Shown piece by piece: positions 25,589-36,820 of a stretch of 64,000 bases of DNA. The first letter of the stretch is position 1. Each line of letters opens with the position of its first letter. The DNA is from Cerrena zonata (lineage: Eukaryota; Basidiomycota; Agaricomycetes; Polyporales; Cerrenaceae), in contig JASBNA010000030.1 of assembly GCA_038087015.1 (NCBI GenBank), positions 62,001-126,000 on the forward strand, in the 5' to 3' direction. The notes beneath the pieces were generated by a model. It saw nothing but the letters and a program-made list of their open reading frames with translations, did no database searches and had not been told where the DNA came from. A program made the position numbers and the translations under genes.

Positions 25589-27462
25589 ATGGCCAATATT
25601 GTAACTGACGGAATCGACCTAACGGGACAGTTTTCGCCTATCTTTTGGGGTATGTCAGAATTGTCTCCATTACTGTCACCTTATTTGACGATATTGGTCC
25701 CAGGTTTCGTAGTATCTTTAGTGTTAGTCCTAGTCCACAGATATGATCATCAGCTGCTGATCATGATCGCGATACAGTCTGGGTGGAATCACGATCTTAC
25801 AAGCTTACATCTATTTCTATCGATTCAATGACAGGTTAGAAATTCGAACCATCGTATGTTCATTTCTATTTGTCGAATACATCGTCCCTGGCTAAAGTCT
25901 ATTTACAGGCGGCCACAATGCTGTCTGTACAATGTATCGTATTCTGATCATATTTTCCCCTGACGCATTGTTTTAGGGCTCTTGACGTTGTCTCTTCAGC
26001 CCTTGTGGCCCAATCGATCTACTATTACCTGGTAAGTATGGCATATTCGGTAGATTGGGAATAAACAACTCAAATAATAAGTTACCACACTTTGGCTCAC
26101 TTGAGCCTTTATCAAGCGTCACTCCGTCAGTCTTGTTCTCGAAATCGATTGCTGAAATTGACTTATGTATCCTAATCCTATCAGCGAGCTGTCTGCTGAG
26201 TGTTTGATATCGACCATAATCACGTTCATGTGTGTTGCCTGTCATATTTATGTTTCTCTTCAACCACTAACGCAGTCTGAATGGCTAGTTCCCAGATGTA
26301 CTTTGTCTATCAGCTCTACATATGTTAGTTTCTTGCAATTAGATGAAGGGCACGAAAAACTCATCCAATTTTATAGTGCATCACCTCAAGCGCATCAATA
26401 TAATGTTCACAATTCTCATCGTATGTTATGTTTGTTAACATCCATAGAGGAACTGATGGCCATTCTTTCTAGGGTGTCGGAGCTTGTCTTGCGCTTGGTA
26501 TGATATTTCCAATTTTCTCAAGTCGATACTAATTCGGGTCTTCCTCTTCATCCGATAGCCGGAGGGATAGGTATGTCCTCTCGTCCAATCTGACTAGGCT
26601 CATAGTGACTATAATGCCTCAACAGCATGCGTTATAACGATGTATATTTTCCATCACGGAGTGCTATCCAATAGGAATGATATGTTCGCCGTGAGTAGTC
26701 GAGTTCAGTCCCCTTCATCCCACCCAACACCATTTATGTAGATATTTTTCGGTATTGCCAAGGCATTCGGTGCATTCACAGATATTCTTGCCACTGTCTG
26801 CATGACTGTCTTCTTGAAGTCCTCAATAACTGGTGTCATAGAGTACGTGAAAATGATTTCGTGATTCTTTATGTATGTATCTAACAGAGGTTTGGTTTCT
26901 AGAACGAAAAAGCTCCTCAATAACCTAATCCAATTCGTTATCCAGCGTGGCGCTCTTGTGACGCTTATACAGACACTTCTACTTATCACTTTCTTTGCTG
27001 CACCGAACAGCCTGAGTTGGTAAGTGACCAACAATACATCTCTTGATATCCCCATATAGCTGAGGCATGGTAGGTTTGCATTCCATGTCAACGTGACCAA
27101 ACTTTATGCCAATACCTTTTGTGAGTAATCAAATAATAGTTCCGACTTCCTCATTTTTCTAATTCAATACTCTAGTCGCAATGTGAGGAAGCCATCGAGT
27201 ATGATGTTATATTTATATCTCTAATTGTCGACAATCACGACTTAGGCTGAACGGACGTGATCGTCGCGAGAAAAGGCGTATGACTGCCAGAAATGACAGC
27301 TATAACCTTCATTTCACGACTCCGGTACGAGCGTTCATTTCTCATTTATGTTATTCAAACCTCTCAATCTCACAACAGGATCATTCACGCGGGGAGCTGA
27401 ACTCACAATCCTCCCATTCTGTGATTAACGTTACTAAGTCAGTAATTGTTGCAGACGTTTAG
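25589..27462 (+). CDS. DUF6534-like multi-pass membrane protein
   Basis: Family of about seven membrane helices, abundant in Agaricomycetes, function unknown. Recognisable pieces in order: MANIVTDGIDLTGQFSPIFWG, GFVVSLVL, GITILQAYIYFYRFNDRLEI (the Q-x-Y-x-Y..F..D mark), ALDVVSSALVAQSIYYYLV, ELSAECLISTIITFM, MYFVYQLYI, MFTILI|GVGACLALGMIFPIF, FFGIAKAFGAFTDILATVCM, KKLLNNLIQFVIQRGALVTL, FHVNVTKLYANTFFAMLNGRDRREK, and a polar C-terminus ending at 27462. Most joins can be made with GT..AG introns, although two donors (GTCTGT, GTCAGT) are weak. I could not join MYFVYQLYI to the next piece without a frame problem near 26327-26345, so the gene may be decaying. A fragment of its 5' third is copied at 32055-32205. 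Confidence 0.6.
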
Positions 27463-27665
27463 CTTTTTAGTATTATATCTGTCTTTTTATGAAATTGTAA
27501 CATAAAAGACCATCCCCTTATCTTTGATCACAGCAATCCTATCGCGTCTGGATGCATTAGGACTGCAACGACGGGTTTCGGGGGAGTTGTCGGCATAGCG
27601 GTGGAGGTAACTGTAGAATGCATGGAGCTACGAAATGTTTTTGAATCGTCATTGATGTATTCTAT

Positions 27666-27860
27666 TTACTTGCAGCTGCATACAAGTGAGTAAAAGAGTT
27701 CTCGAGCCAAAGTGCGACGCGCTTACATTCCACAGTGACAAAGAGTCGGGATACCAACAGCGTTCTCCTCGACGATGTCAGGACCACATGGCATTGGCGT
27801 TGCGACAGTGGTCACAACGAGTGCAGCAACAACGGCAATGAAGGTGATGGTAAAACGCAT
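27666..27860 (-). CDS. Small secreted CGIC peptide, copy 1
   Basis: Two exons: 27727-27860 and 27666-27675, with a 51-base intron (GTAAGC..ATGCAG). The product is about 47 residues: signal peptide MRFTITFIAVVAALVVTTVA, then a short mature part with C in MPCGPDI and the tail TLCHCGICK. The four Cys (C-x(n)-C-x-C-G-I-C) recur in copies 2 and 3, and the intron sits in the same codon (GGA AT|) in all three, so this is a real family although too short for normal gene finders. TATA-like TATATAAA lies about 116 bases upstream of the ATG. Possible roles such as a metal-binding, signalling or effector peptide are inference only; I do not recognise the family. Confidence 0.72.
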
Positions 27861-28882
27861 GACTTCAACCAAGTAAGTATTGGTGGATAGGATAGAATGA
27901 GGTGAAATGTCCTGACCTATAGCTGCTGGTGGGTTCGGGATGGGTGTTGCTGCTCAGACCAATCCACAGCCTGTTTATATACACTCCCCAATGGCAAAGA
28001 AGGTTCACTATCCGACCTCCGTGAAAATGTAATGGTAATGTTAACTGACAGCTCTACAACCCATGATACCACCGCGCATGAGTAACAGAGTCAAGTTGAT
28101 CAAGCATCTGACACAATTCAAATTGTGGAATGGAAATTAACACACACATTAGGCAATATCTGCTCTCACCTGTCGAAATATTTAACACGAATGGGTGTTA
28201 TTTCGCAGCTCTATCCTTCGCCGTAGATATAATTTTCCAGCCCGGCGTACAAAGACCAGCATGTTCCACGAAGAGGACCAGGGGAACGGTTCTGTCAAGA
28301 AACTCTTACGTGATGATATTTGTGTTTCACCAAAAGGTGGTTCCATTGATAGACGTATTCTATGAGCGAAACGCCTCAGGCTACTACCAGGCCTCGTCCC
28401 GTACAGGGCCTCTTGAGGATGCCTCAATTCGCTGCTGCAAGAGTTTGGAACGGACAATATGTTTCTGTTTCTTCAGAGATGTTAACGCCAGGTTTGTATT
28501 TGTGAGAAGTAAATCACTCACTTGACGTGCAACATCAAAAGAACATGCTGAAGATAGCAACCTCCGATCCGGTAGAAAACAAGTCGTTGCCAATTGCAGA
28601 TTCCTAATGGAGATATTGGATATGCAGCCAGTAAGTTACGATGTCGGGCGAGGCGTAAATTTGGTCTCATAGGTAGTAAATGTAACGGACTCAACTCAGG
28701 ACTATCCAGCAACCGAATGATCACAAATATATCCCATACCTGACCTCGTTGTATAGCAGACTTCGATCGCTACGAGACATTTCATTCGTCATACATACTC
28801 CAAGAATCATGGCCTTTGTCTCGTACTTCTCGGGATGATTAGGAAACTAGGCTAAAACGTAGCCAACAACCAGTTCAGTTTT
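27861..28882. other. Intergenic between peptide copies 1 and 2
   Basis: Holds the promoter of peptide copy 1 and the 3' side of copy 2. A 131-codon plus frame (28130-28525) overlaps a 91-codon minus frame; neither shows a domain. From about 28600 onward the sequence is the left copy of a duplicated segment that reappears at 32.2 kb. Confidence 0.5.
27976..27983 (-). promoter_or_regulatory. TATA box of peptide copy 1
   Basis: TATATAAA on the minus strand about 116 bases before the ATG at 27860. Copy 3 has a TATA-like run at nearly the same distance. Confidence 0.5.
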
Positions 28883-29140
28883 CTAAAGAGGGGGGCCTCT
28901 ATGACATCGAAAAGATCTCAATCTCACGTCACCTAAAATCAAACAAAAAACAATACTTACATCCCACAAGGACAAATTCTACCTTCGACTTCAGTCGTAG
29001 ACGAGTTGAGAGGGCATGGAGGGTTTACCGCAACAGCGGACGCGACAAAAGCAGCAACGATGACCGAAACGGCGGTTGTAAAACGCATGATAGTATACTG
29101 CGTAGTATGAGAGGTTTGGGAGTCTGCCCAAGGAAGGATG
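28600..29140. repeat. Segmental duplication, left copy
   Basis: About 540 bases that match 32200-32735 in direct orientation with moderate divergence and small indels (for example gatattggat.tgcagccagta, gacctcgttg.atag.agacttc, gctaaaac.tagccaac). It contains peptide gene copy 2 entire. The two copies flank the P450 pseudogene. Confidence 0.85.
28883..29088 (-). CDS. Small secreted CGIC-family peptide, copy 2
   Basis: Exons 28961-29088 and 28883-28898, intron of 62 bases. Signal peptide MRFTTAVSVIVAAFVASAVA, mature part starting VNPPCPLNSS and ending CPCGIGPPL. The final Cys of the CGIC motif is Gly here because TGC in copy 3 is GGC in copy 2; the first three Cys remain. The first exon is nearly identical to copy 3, so the duplication is recent. 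If the intron were retained, translation would stop two codons after CPCG, giving a slightly shorter but similar peptide. Function unknown. Confidence 0.65.
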
Positions 29141-29881
29141 CAAGCTGATGCTCTGAAGCTAAGTCGCTACCTGACGGGAATCAGTTGCCGAATCATCCCG
29201 CATATAGTGGCGAGAATGTTTATTCCTGTAAGCTCTAGCCCTCCGTATACTAATGATATCTAGAAGTGTGGCGGCAGCTTGTTGTCGTAGGCCCGGACCA
29301 TGATATGTATCAGTCATCAGGCCAAACGATACGTGATAGTTCTTTGTGTGCCATGCACGGAAGAAGCTGAGTACCTATACGTAGTTGGCCGGCATGATGA
29401 TTGAATATTCGAATACTTACCAAGGATCATTTTTGAGAGAGCGTGATGTCGCATGCCGAACTAGTACTCGCGATGATGACGACGACAATGAATCGGATGG
29501 CTCTAACCAAGCTCTAACTAACTTGAAGTCAAGGCAGGTGGATGGTACTAAGTGCCAACTGTGAATTGTAAGTTTGATGTGCTGCCACTAACTGCAAAAT
29601 CGATCTGCCGGAGTGACGATTCAGCGTAAGCACTTCTGACGCGGGTGATCTAGTTTCTTCGCCAGACACTCATCAACGTGTTCAGGCTTCTTGAATCTCT
29701 CAAGATAACCTTGGTGTAGTCATATATGCTTACACTCACATCGTCTGAGTACACTCTCGTGATGGTTTAAATAGAGGAGTGGATTATCTTCTCCATTCAG
29801 TGACCGCTCACGGCTTTCTACAGTGATGCTTGAAACAATCTCAGATAACCCGTTGTCGACCACAGTTATATCTGCATTAGT
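29089..29881. other. Intergenic, peptide copy 2 to P450
   Basis: Contains the peptide copy 2 promoter (weak CTATATG about 115 bases upstream of its ATG), the fossil peptide exon at 29421-29498 and the P450 upstream region. No other gene seen. Confidence 0.5.
29421..29498 (-). pseudogene. Fossil of a CGIC-type peptide exon
   Basis: A minus-strand stretch that looks like a decayed peptide exon 1: ATC in place of ATG, then RFIVVVIIASTSSAC resembling the MRFT..signal peptide, an early stop, and a GTAAGT donor at the expected place. It is about 50 bases shorter than the exon of intact copies. The similarity is short, so this call is tentative. Confidence 0.35.
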
Positions 29882-31957
29882 ATGTATCAATGCTTCCATC
29901 AGTTGAGTTTCGCTAACCTCAACCACAAGATATCACATTACATTTTCAAACGTTGGGAACAAACTGACATACTCAGCTTGGCTGGATTGCTCCTGTTCCT
30001 ACCGTCTTTCCTTTCCACGTTGTTCTGGAACAACCATACTACGGCACAGTCTCTCCTTATCGCATTTACAGTATATTATACTGTCCTTGCAGCATCCATT
30101 GTTCTCTACCGTCTCTCGCCATTTCACCCTCTTGCCAAATATCCTGGTCCATTACTCGGCAAAATATCCGCATTCTACTTAATGCGGATTTCCCTCAAAG
30201 GGAAAACGTCACCTTTATATACAAGCTCTTCACCAGAAACATGGCGATATTGTTCGCATCGGTAAGTATAGCGCTTCTCGTACATCGTTCTTCGCTAAAC
30301 CAAGTGTAGGTCCCAACGAGGTTTCTATATTAGACCCTAATTGCACCACCCACTTGATGGGTACCCAGGGATGGCCGAAAGGACCTAGTAAGTCCTAATA
30401 TATAGGGTTGTTTATATACACTCACTGACCGTTTAGACTGGGAGGGCCGAATGATGAATGACGATCCACCTATGATTGCGATGCGTGATACCAGTGTACA
30501 TCATCATCGTCGAAAACCCTGGAATCGCGCTTTCAACTCTTCTTCGATCAAGGAGTTCGAACCTCTACTCAGGAGACGGGTAAAGTTACTCGTGGAGAAG
30601 CTGGGTGAACAGAAGGGTCCTGTCGATTTGACTATGTGGATCAATTACTTTACGTGGGTTTTTAACTTCTGCTTTTTTCGCTATACCAAAACTCATATCG
30701 TTCGTGGCAGGTATGATTTCATGGGTGATATGGCGTGTGTTTCTATACCTATTTGTTTTTGTGTCCAAACTCTGACTATCACTCTTTAGTTTCGGTGGAT
30801 GGTCCGAGATGCTGATCGAGGGTGACCGACAAGGCTTGTGGCATTTGATGGAGAGTGGCATTAGGTATGAGCATTATATTGGGATAACACCGCATTATCA
30901 TTTATCCACTACTATAGCATCTCTTTGGCTCTGGAGCACATTCCCTGGATCATGCCCTATTTTCGTTTGCTTATCAAAGCTAACCTAAGGGAGGATTTAA
31001 TGCTCGACCATTCCTTGCGCAAGATGAACCAGCGTATCAAGGATGGGGCTACCACAAGGGATCTTTTTTACTACCTTGTAAGTACCCTTTCTACTTTCTG
31101 CGGCTTCTCTAAAGAGGTCATCTGCATTTTAGAATGGTGAAGACGGTGTAGACTCTCAGCCGCTGCCTAAAAACCTACTTCTCTCCGATGGTTTGCTTGC
31201 TATTGTCGCTGGTTCTGATACAACTGCGAGCGTACTGTCCAATGCGTTCTATTTCTTAATTCGGAATCATGAGGCTTTAATAAACCTTATGGAAGAAATT
31301 GACCGATTTTACCCCGCTGGTGAGGATCCCACAGATTCACGCCATTACTCCCAAATGAACTATCTGGATGCGGTAATGTGAGGAATGATCTGAATATCGT
31401 CCTATAATGCACATTGACAAATATTGTTTCAATAGAAACGAAACTCTGAGATTGTGTCCTCCTGTTCCTAGTGGAAGTCAACGTGCGGCCGTTCCTGGGT
31501 CGGGTGGAAAGGCTGTTGGTCCATAGTGAGTAATACTTTTCTAGTCCAAACGATATTGGGCTTAATGAGCGTGATAGCTACTTACCCGAAGGTACTCTTG
31601 CGCGCATCCATTCTATGCTGTCCAACGAGATCCTCGAAATTTCTTCCCTCATCCTGAAGCATTCTGGCCTGAGCGATGGATCATCGCTTCCTCTGGTGGG
31701 CTATGTCCGGATGGATTTGTCACAACACTACCGCATTTATACCGTTTTCCTTTGGACCGTATAACTGTGTGGGGAAGAATTTGGCAATGCACGAGATGCG
31801 GATGGTGCTGTGCCACACCTTGCAGAATCTTAGTATTCACTTTGCAAAGGGATGGGACGAGACGTTGTGGGAGAAAGAGCTGGAAGATATGTTTGTTACC
31901 GCAAAAGGGAAGCTACCGGTAACCATTGATATTCGCAGCTCGAGAAAGGGGGTTTGA
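29882..31957 (+). pseudogene. Cytochrome P450, frameshifted
   Basis: Membrane-anchored P450 with several short introns. N-terminal helices (ILSLAGLLLFLPSFLSTLFW) lead to HPLAKYPGPLLGKIS; later pieces are GDIVRIGPNEVSIL, MGTQGWPKGP, HHRRKPWNRAFNSSSIKEF, the I-helix AIVAGSDTTASVLSNA, ExxR as NETLRLCPPVPSGS, FYAVQRDPRNFFPHPEAFWP, and the heme loop PFSFGPYNCVGKNLA with the Cys ligand. Three single-base frame breaks separate these pieces: about 30195-30208 (one extra base before the alphaA region), 31605-31612 (one base short after YLPEGT) and 31716-31724 (one base short before the heme loop). None can be removed with a plausible intron. The gene is therefore dead, or the assembly has three indel errors. 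All key motifs are otherwise preserved, which argues for recent loss. Confidence 0.85.
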
Positions 31958-32054
31958 GTATGTATGGTACCGTCTTCATATCAGAATATGTTTCGTTGTT
32001 GAATCCTTTTGTTTTCGATTCCTCATTATTTCATATCCGAAAGGATACTGAAGG

Positions 32055-32205
32055 AGTTTCTATTTATTAGTCAGTCCTTGGCTAAGTCTGTTTTGCAGGC
32101 GGCCACAATGTATAATGCCTCGTATTCTGGTCATATTTTCGCCTCAATGACACATTGTTTTAGGGTTCCTGACGTTGTCTCTTCAGCTCTTGTGCCCAGA
32201 TTCTT
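32055..32205. pseudogene. Fragment of the DUF6534-like gene
   Basis: Matches 25885-26015 of the DUF6534-like gene (shared stretches around ggcggccacaatg, cattgttttagg and gacgttgtctcttcagc). It then switches near 32200 to the sequence that starts at about 28600. The junction lies inside a short cca/aga microhomology. Confidence 0.75.
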
Positions 32206-32735
32206 GATGAAGATATTGGATGTGCAGCCAGTACAATGCGATGAATAATGGGCGAGGCATAACTTCGATCTTATCATAAGTGTAACAAACTCAATTCAGG
32301 ACTGTCCAGCAACGAAATGATCGCAAAAATGTCTCTGACTTGACCTCGTTGCATAGTAGACTTCAACCGATACGATACATTTCATTCGTCGTACATACTT
32401 CATGAATTATGGTGTTGTCTAATGCTTCACGTAATGACGAGGCAACTGGGCTAAAACATAGCCAACAATCAGTCCAGGTATTTAAGGAGGGGGGCATCTA
32501 TATCATCAAATTAATCTCAGCCCTAAGCCCAGGTCATATACAATCAAGCAAAAAAAAACGCTTACATCCCACAAGGACAAATCCTACCTTCGACTTCAGT
32601 CGTAGGTGAGTTGGGAGGGCATGGAGGGTTTACCGCAACAGCGGAAGCGACAAAAGCAGCAACGATGACCGAAACGGCGGTTGTAAAACGCATATTGTAT
32701 ACTGTGTAGTATGAGAGGCTTAGTAGTCTGTCCGA
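32200..32735. repeat. Segmental duplication, right copy
   Basis: Direct copy of 28600-29140, fused at its left end to the DUF6534 gene fragment. It carries peptide gene copy 3. Confidence 0.85.
32482..32693 (-). CDS. Small secreted CGIC peptide, copy 3
   Basis: Exons 32566-32693 and 32482-32497, intron of 68 bases (GTAAGC..ATATAG). Signal peptide identical to copy 2; mature part starts VNPPCPPNSP and ends CPCGICPPP. It keeps the complete four-Cys pattern seen in copy 1, which supports the splice acceptor chosen. Compared with copy 2, exon 1 differs at a few bases, half of them silent. A TATATATAT run at 32811-32820 lies about 120 bases upstream of the ATG. Confidence 0.7.
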
Positions 32736-33589
32736 GGAGGGATACGAGCTGATACTTACTTCGTTCTGCTTAATTGGACTGAGTTATCCTTCGAGTAGAT
32801 CGAAGGGTGGATATATATATGTTTTGAACGAGCGATTACCTGAAGAGCCATCGGAGAGTGGAGTCGGGTATAAAGTACAGCGTTGTCTTTTGCTATGAAG
32901 CTCTTGTACGTTTGAAGCTTTCCGGGGATGCGCTTGCATATTCTGGAGAAAATCGGTGGCGTAGCACCGTGATGATGATTTATCGTGCCCCATTAGTTTC
33001 GCCTCCCCAAAATACGTCCGAACAAGTGCTGTCAATGTAAAGCTGAGTAACTCGAAAACAGAAACAGTGAATGATAAACCTAACACTCACGATTTAGCTC
33101 CAATGATTAGGTACACGCAGGGAGGATATCTGTGAAGGGCTTGCACGAATCGCGAAATGAAGCCGAATTTAGAAGCTCAGTTGCTTTTGGAAAACAATTC
33201 CAAATACACCAGCGGTATAGCTCCCCGATGCACCTCGGAGAATCAGAAGAAAACAAAAGATCATCATCATTCTTGGTCAACGTACTGGAGGGAATGGAAC
33301 CGTAGAATGGACCACGCGGAGAGTATTTTTCTTGGAGATGTCATGAACCACATGGTAGTTCGAATCTTTCGGCATGTCACTGAGGAAACACAGCAAATGT
33401 ACTCCCTGTTGCCCCATACGTATTGTAACTGGGGAGAGGTTCCGACATTACTTCCGTAAAAAAGGCTCATGGCTCTATCGCCCGCATGTTCCTTCCAAAT
33501 TAAGTCGATGTATAAGCTAATCCAACATAGGCTGAACACGATATCCGAAAGAAGAAAACATATCCCAACAGCCACGAGCGAAACGCAAC
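32694..33589. other. Intergenic, peptide copy 3 to DUF4336 gene
   Basis: Peptide promoter at the left and DUF4336 3' UTR at the right. A 100-codon plus frame (33157-33459) and its minus shadow show no domain. Confidence 0.5.
32811..32820 (-). promoter_or_regulatory. TATA-like run of peptide copy 3
   Basis: Alternating AT run on the minus strand about 120 bases upstream of the ATG, matching the TATA position of copy 1. Confidence 0.45.
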
Positions 33590-34834
33590 CTAAAGATGAC
33601 TTTTATACGCTTGCTTGAACAACTGCTTCGCGCCAGTCTCAGCAACATCCTACAAATAAATTCGCGTCAGTATGCGGTAATGCAAATGTATGAGAACTTG
33701 GCGACGTACACCATGACAGGGAATCCACCTGTCGAACTCCCATCCTACTACTTTCGCTACTTGGAGTTTCATTGTCCTGTCGGAATCATTTATTTCATAA
33801 GTAGAGGTAGTGAGGACGGAGCGGCACAACTCACACTGGGTTCTCGACCTTCAACGAGATGAAGGTCCTCATGAGGAAGGAGTTAGGTGACCAAGTGTTG
33901 ATGAACGGGAACCAAGGTTTTGATGCTCCTTGAGAATACTGAAGACAGGGGTTTTAAATGTTGGATACATATGGTGTCAAAATGTCAACGTACCTGTTCG
34001 TTGGCAGGCAAGTTGAATAGCAAGTCCGCTGCGATGACGGTCTTGCTTGGTTTATGGAGGAAAGCAATGTCCTTGTTTTTGTGTCCCGAGAAGAAGCTAT
34101 AAAGAATGTTAGAGATTGTGGATACGGTGTTAGTAAGTTAATCTACCAATAGTCGATCTATGTCATTTTAGGTTTTAGTGAAATTCGAAATGAGGAATAG
34201 TGTATATGACATACCTCTTCTTCGAAGCCGAATGCAGTTTCCGGCTGAGTATCACTGATAGCTGTAGTTTGGAGCGTTTGATGACCAGGGATTTACTACG
34301 ACAATACGACAATACTCACTTGCGTCCAACTGCCAACCCTGCTGCTCTTGAAGTTTCGCATTCAGATCCACGGGACCAATCGTTTTCGCGTCAGGATAGG
34401 CTTCCTTGAACGACTTCAAGTACAAGTTGTGGAATGCATTGGGTGCGATGATGTATCTGGCAGTAATTCATTAAGACACAAGGTCGTTTTGGAGGATTCA
34501 GAGCTTAAACGTACTTGACTTCGCCCAACTCCTGAAGTTTGGTCTTTGTCGCCTCGGTCAGGGGTGTTGACGCTACGACCCAAACAGACCCGTCGTTCAG
34601 CTTGATTGCGGTCGACCTGCCTCCAACAGGGAGCTTGTTGAATAGGTTGAATGGCCTAAAGTCAATTTGTATGAGTGACGCCCTCGCGACTTCAGGGAGT
34701 AGAGCATACCGAGAAAAGATCCAAACATCCTTCACTACCTGTGAAGATGTCAGTACTCCCTGTACATTCCATACAACTCACTGGTTACATACCTCACGAA
34801 TGATGATTTGTTTCTCTGCGTCAGAAGCTGCCAT
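33590..34834 (-). CDS. DUF4336 protein, copy 1
   Basis: Start MAASDAEKQIIIRE at 34834, then short exons: VVKDVWIFSR, RPFNLFNKLPVGGRSTAIKL, NDGSVWVVASTPL, APNAFHNLYLKSFKEAYPDA, PETAFGFEEE, FFSGHKNKDIAFLHKPSKTV, ADLLFNLPANEQ, and the end KVVGWEFDRWIPCHG then DVAETGAKQLFKQAY, stop TAG complement at 33590-33592. DUF4336 proteins have a metallo-beta-lactamase-like layout and the PCHGD end resembles a metal-binding loop, but no reaction is known to me. About eight introns. Divergent from copy 2, with which it shares the exon plan. Confidence 0.85.
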
Positions 34835-35496
34835 CCTGAGTTACTAGTAGGACTGCGAGATGTAGGGTGTAGGAGGAAAGGGAATAAGGGAAAGAAAGCT
34901 GTGACCTCGCTACTTGATGGTCGTCGTTAAAATCCGACGTTGGGACCGCGAGCTTCCAATCGCTGGTTGGTAGTCGCCGATATGACATCTGTTTATCCCG
35001 GTGATGCACAACATGCATCGTGTGTCGTTGTCATATTGGCCAAGATGCAGCTGAACATGTAATAAAGGGGTTTGCGGGGAGATGAAGTCACTGTAGAATT
35101 GACTACTCGGTAGTGGTGTGGCAATTGCCGTTGGTCATACTTTTCAACCCCGGGGAAAGTGAGCGCTTGGGCGCCAAATCAATTCACGGTGATTTTCTCT
35201 CGTTCCGATGTATTTACTAGGACTTGGTACCACTCCATGACCAATATTGCTATGAATTGGTAGTTGACACTTTGACTGCTACGGCTACCCTCTTTATCAG
35301 AATTGAAAGATCCCTTAACTATGCTGCTCGAAGTGTGCAACTCATTCGTTACGATCATAGACCTAACTCGGTTTACTATGAGGTCATCGCGACGATCATC
35401 GAAAGACAGATGACAAAGTGCACAGCAAGTTTCCCTTGAGTCTCGTATGTGCAATCCCTCTTTATTTTGGTTCACGTAGTCCACAAGAATACAGCC
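34835..35496. promoter_or_regulatory. Divergent promoter region of the DUF4336 pair
   Basis: 662 bases between the two divergent start codons. No further gene; a 101-codon minus frame (35179-35484) lacks any domain and overlaps the promoter. Confidence 0.5.
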
Positions 35497-36820
35497 ATGA
35501 GTGTCACTAACGAAAACACAGTCATTCGTGAGGTGAGTGTATCGAATATGTCGTCCTCACGAAACACGTTCTCACCATGCTGGGGTGCACGCCTAGGTTA
35601 CGAAAGGAGTTTGGACATTCTCGACGTATGTTGAGGAATATCTGCACGCTCCTCTCCTCCCAACGTTCTGACAATACCCATGCAGGCCGTTCAAACGTTC
35701 CGGTATCATTCCATTTGGTGGTCGTTCTACCGCGGTCCAGTTGAAAGAAGGCGGGGTATGGGTTCTTGCGTCGACACCGTTAAACGATGTCACTAAGAGC
35801 AAACTAGCAGAACTAGGCGATGTCCGGTATGTCCCACAATCACTTATGCTGGCGGGATGCCCCTCAATGTTATTTCGACATCCGGTTATACAGATGGATT
35901 ATTGGTGCAGATGCCGTTCACTATATGTTTCTCAGTATGTGTTCACTTCTTTATAGTGTTTACAAGAAGCTCATTCCATCATAGATCAGTTCAAGAAAGA
36001 GTATCCCAATGCAAAGGTCATCGCTGTTGCTGATGCTGCAAGCAAGGTGGCTGAGGATGGTCTGAAGTTTGATGGTGGTATGTAACAAACCGTTATCTTC
36101 CTATTCAATACTATGACTATACTTACGACTTACTACGTAGCTTGGGGATCTGACCCTCCGGATACGAAATATGGTTTTGAAGATGACGTATGTCCATATT
36201 CTCTGTCTACGAAACATTGACTCCCTCATTATTCTTCTGTCGTAGATCCAGCATTGGTACGTATTCTCTGTATGACGTCTTGCTTTTATATGTTCACTAA
36301 CAATGTTATATAGCTATTTCTCAGGATTCCGAAACAAAGATGTCGCGTTCTTCCACCCAGCATCGAAAACCTTGATCGAGGCCGATCTTCTCCTCAACCT
36401 CCCTCCAACAGAACAGGTAACTATGTCCTGCCGCTCTAACGATATTGATATACCTCACAATTTCTTCAGTACTCGAAGTCTGGGACATCAGGCCAAATCC
36501 CTTTCCTCGGTCAATTCGTTAGCCCCTGGAGCGGCCTTCACAAACGGATGGTGTGGTACACAGGAGTCGACAAAGAGTACGTCATCCCGTTCTAGCCTTC
36601 ATTTGCTTGGTTTAATGAAAGAGCGTGCATGTAGGGCTATGAAACGCGATGCACGCACGGTAGCTGCCTGGGATTTTGAACGAATCATCCCTTGTCATGG
36701 GGTAAGTCTCGATTTACACGTTCCGTGCGAGGTGTTGCTCATTCTAGGTTCTAGGACGTAATTGAGAAGAACGGCAAGAAGGCTTGGACTTCTGTTTATG
36801 AATGGTACCTGAAGTCTTAA
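35497..36820 (+). CDS. DUF4336 protein, copy 2
   Basis: Start MSVTNENTVIRE (35497), donor GTGAGT, then VTKGVWTFST, PFKRSGIIPFGGRSTAVQLK, EGGVWVLASTPLNDVTKSKL, WIIGADAVHYMFL, QFKKEYPNAKVIAVADAASK, PPDTKYGFEDD, YFSGFRNKDVAFFHPASKTL, LLLNLPPTEQ, GQIPFLGQFVSPWSG, AMKRDARTVAAWDFERIIPC, HGDVIEKNGKKAWTSVYEWY, stop TAA 36818-36820. It looks complete and keeps the PCHGD end motif. No signal peptide, so probably cytosolic. Function unknown. Confidence 0.88.

Noticed and set aside
28130..28525. 131-codon plus-strand frame between peptide copies
   Set aside because: No domain, overlapped by an equally open minus frame, and composition unlike the spliced genes around it.
28883..29088. Unspliced reading of the peptide genes ending CPCGM plus stop
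   Set aside because: Each copy has a strong GTAAG donor in that codon, and splicing gives a consistent CGI(C/G) tail in all three, so the spliced model is better supported.
33157..33459. 100-codon plus-strand frame near the DUF4336 3' end
   Set aside because: No recognisable domain and antisense to the 3' region of a well-supported gene neighbour.
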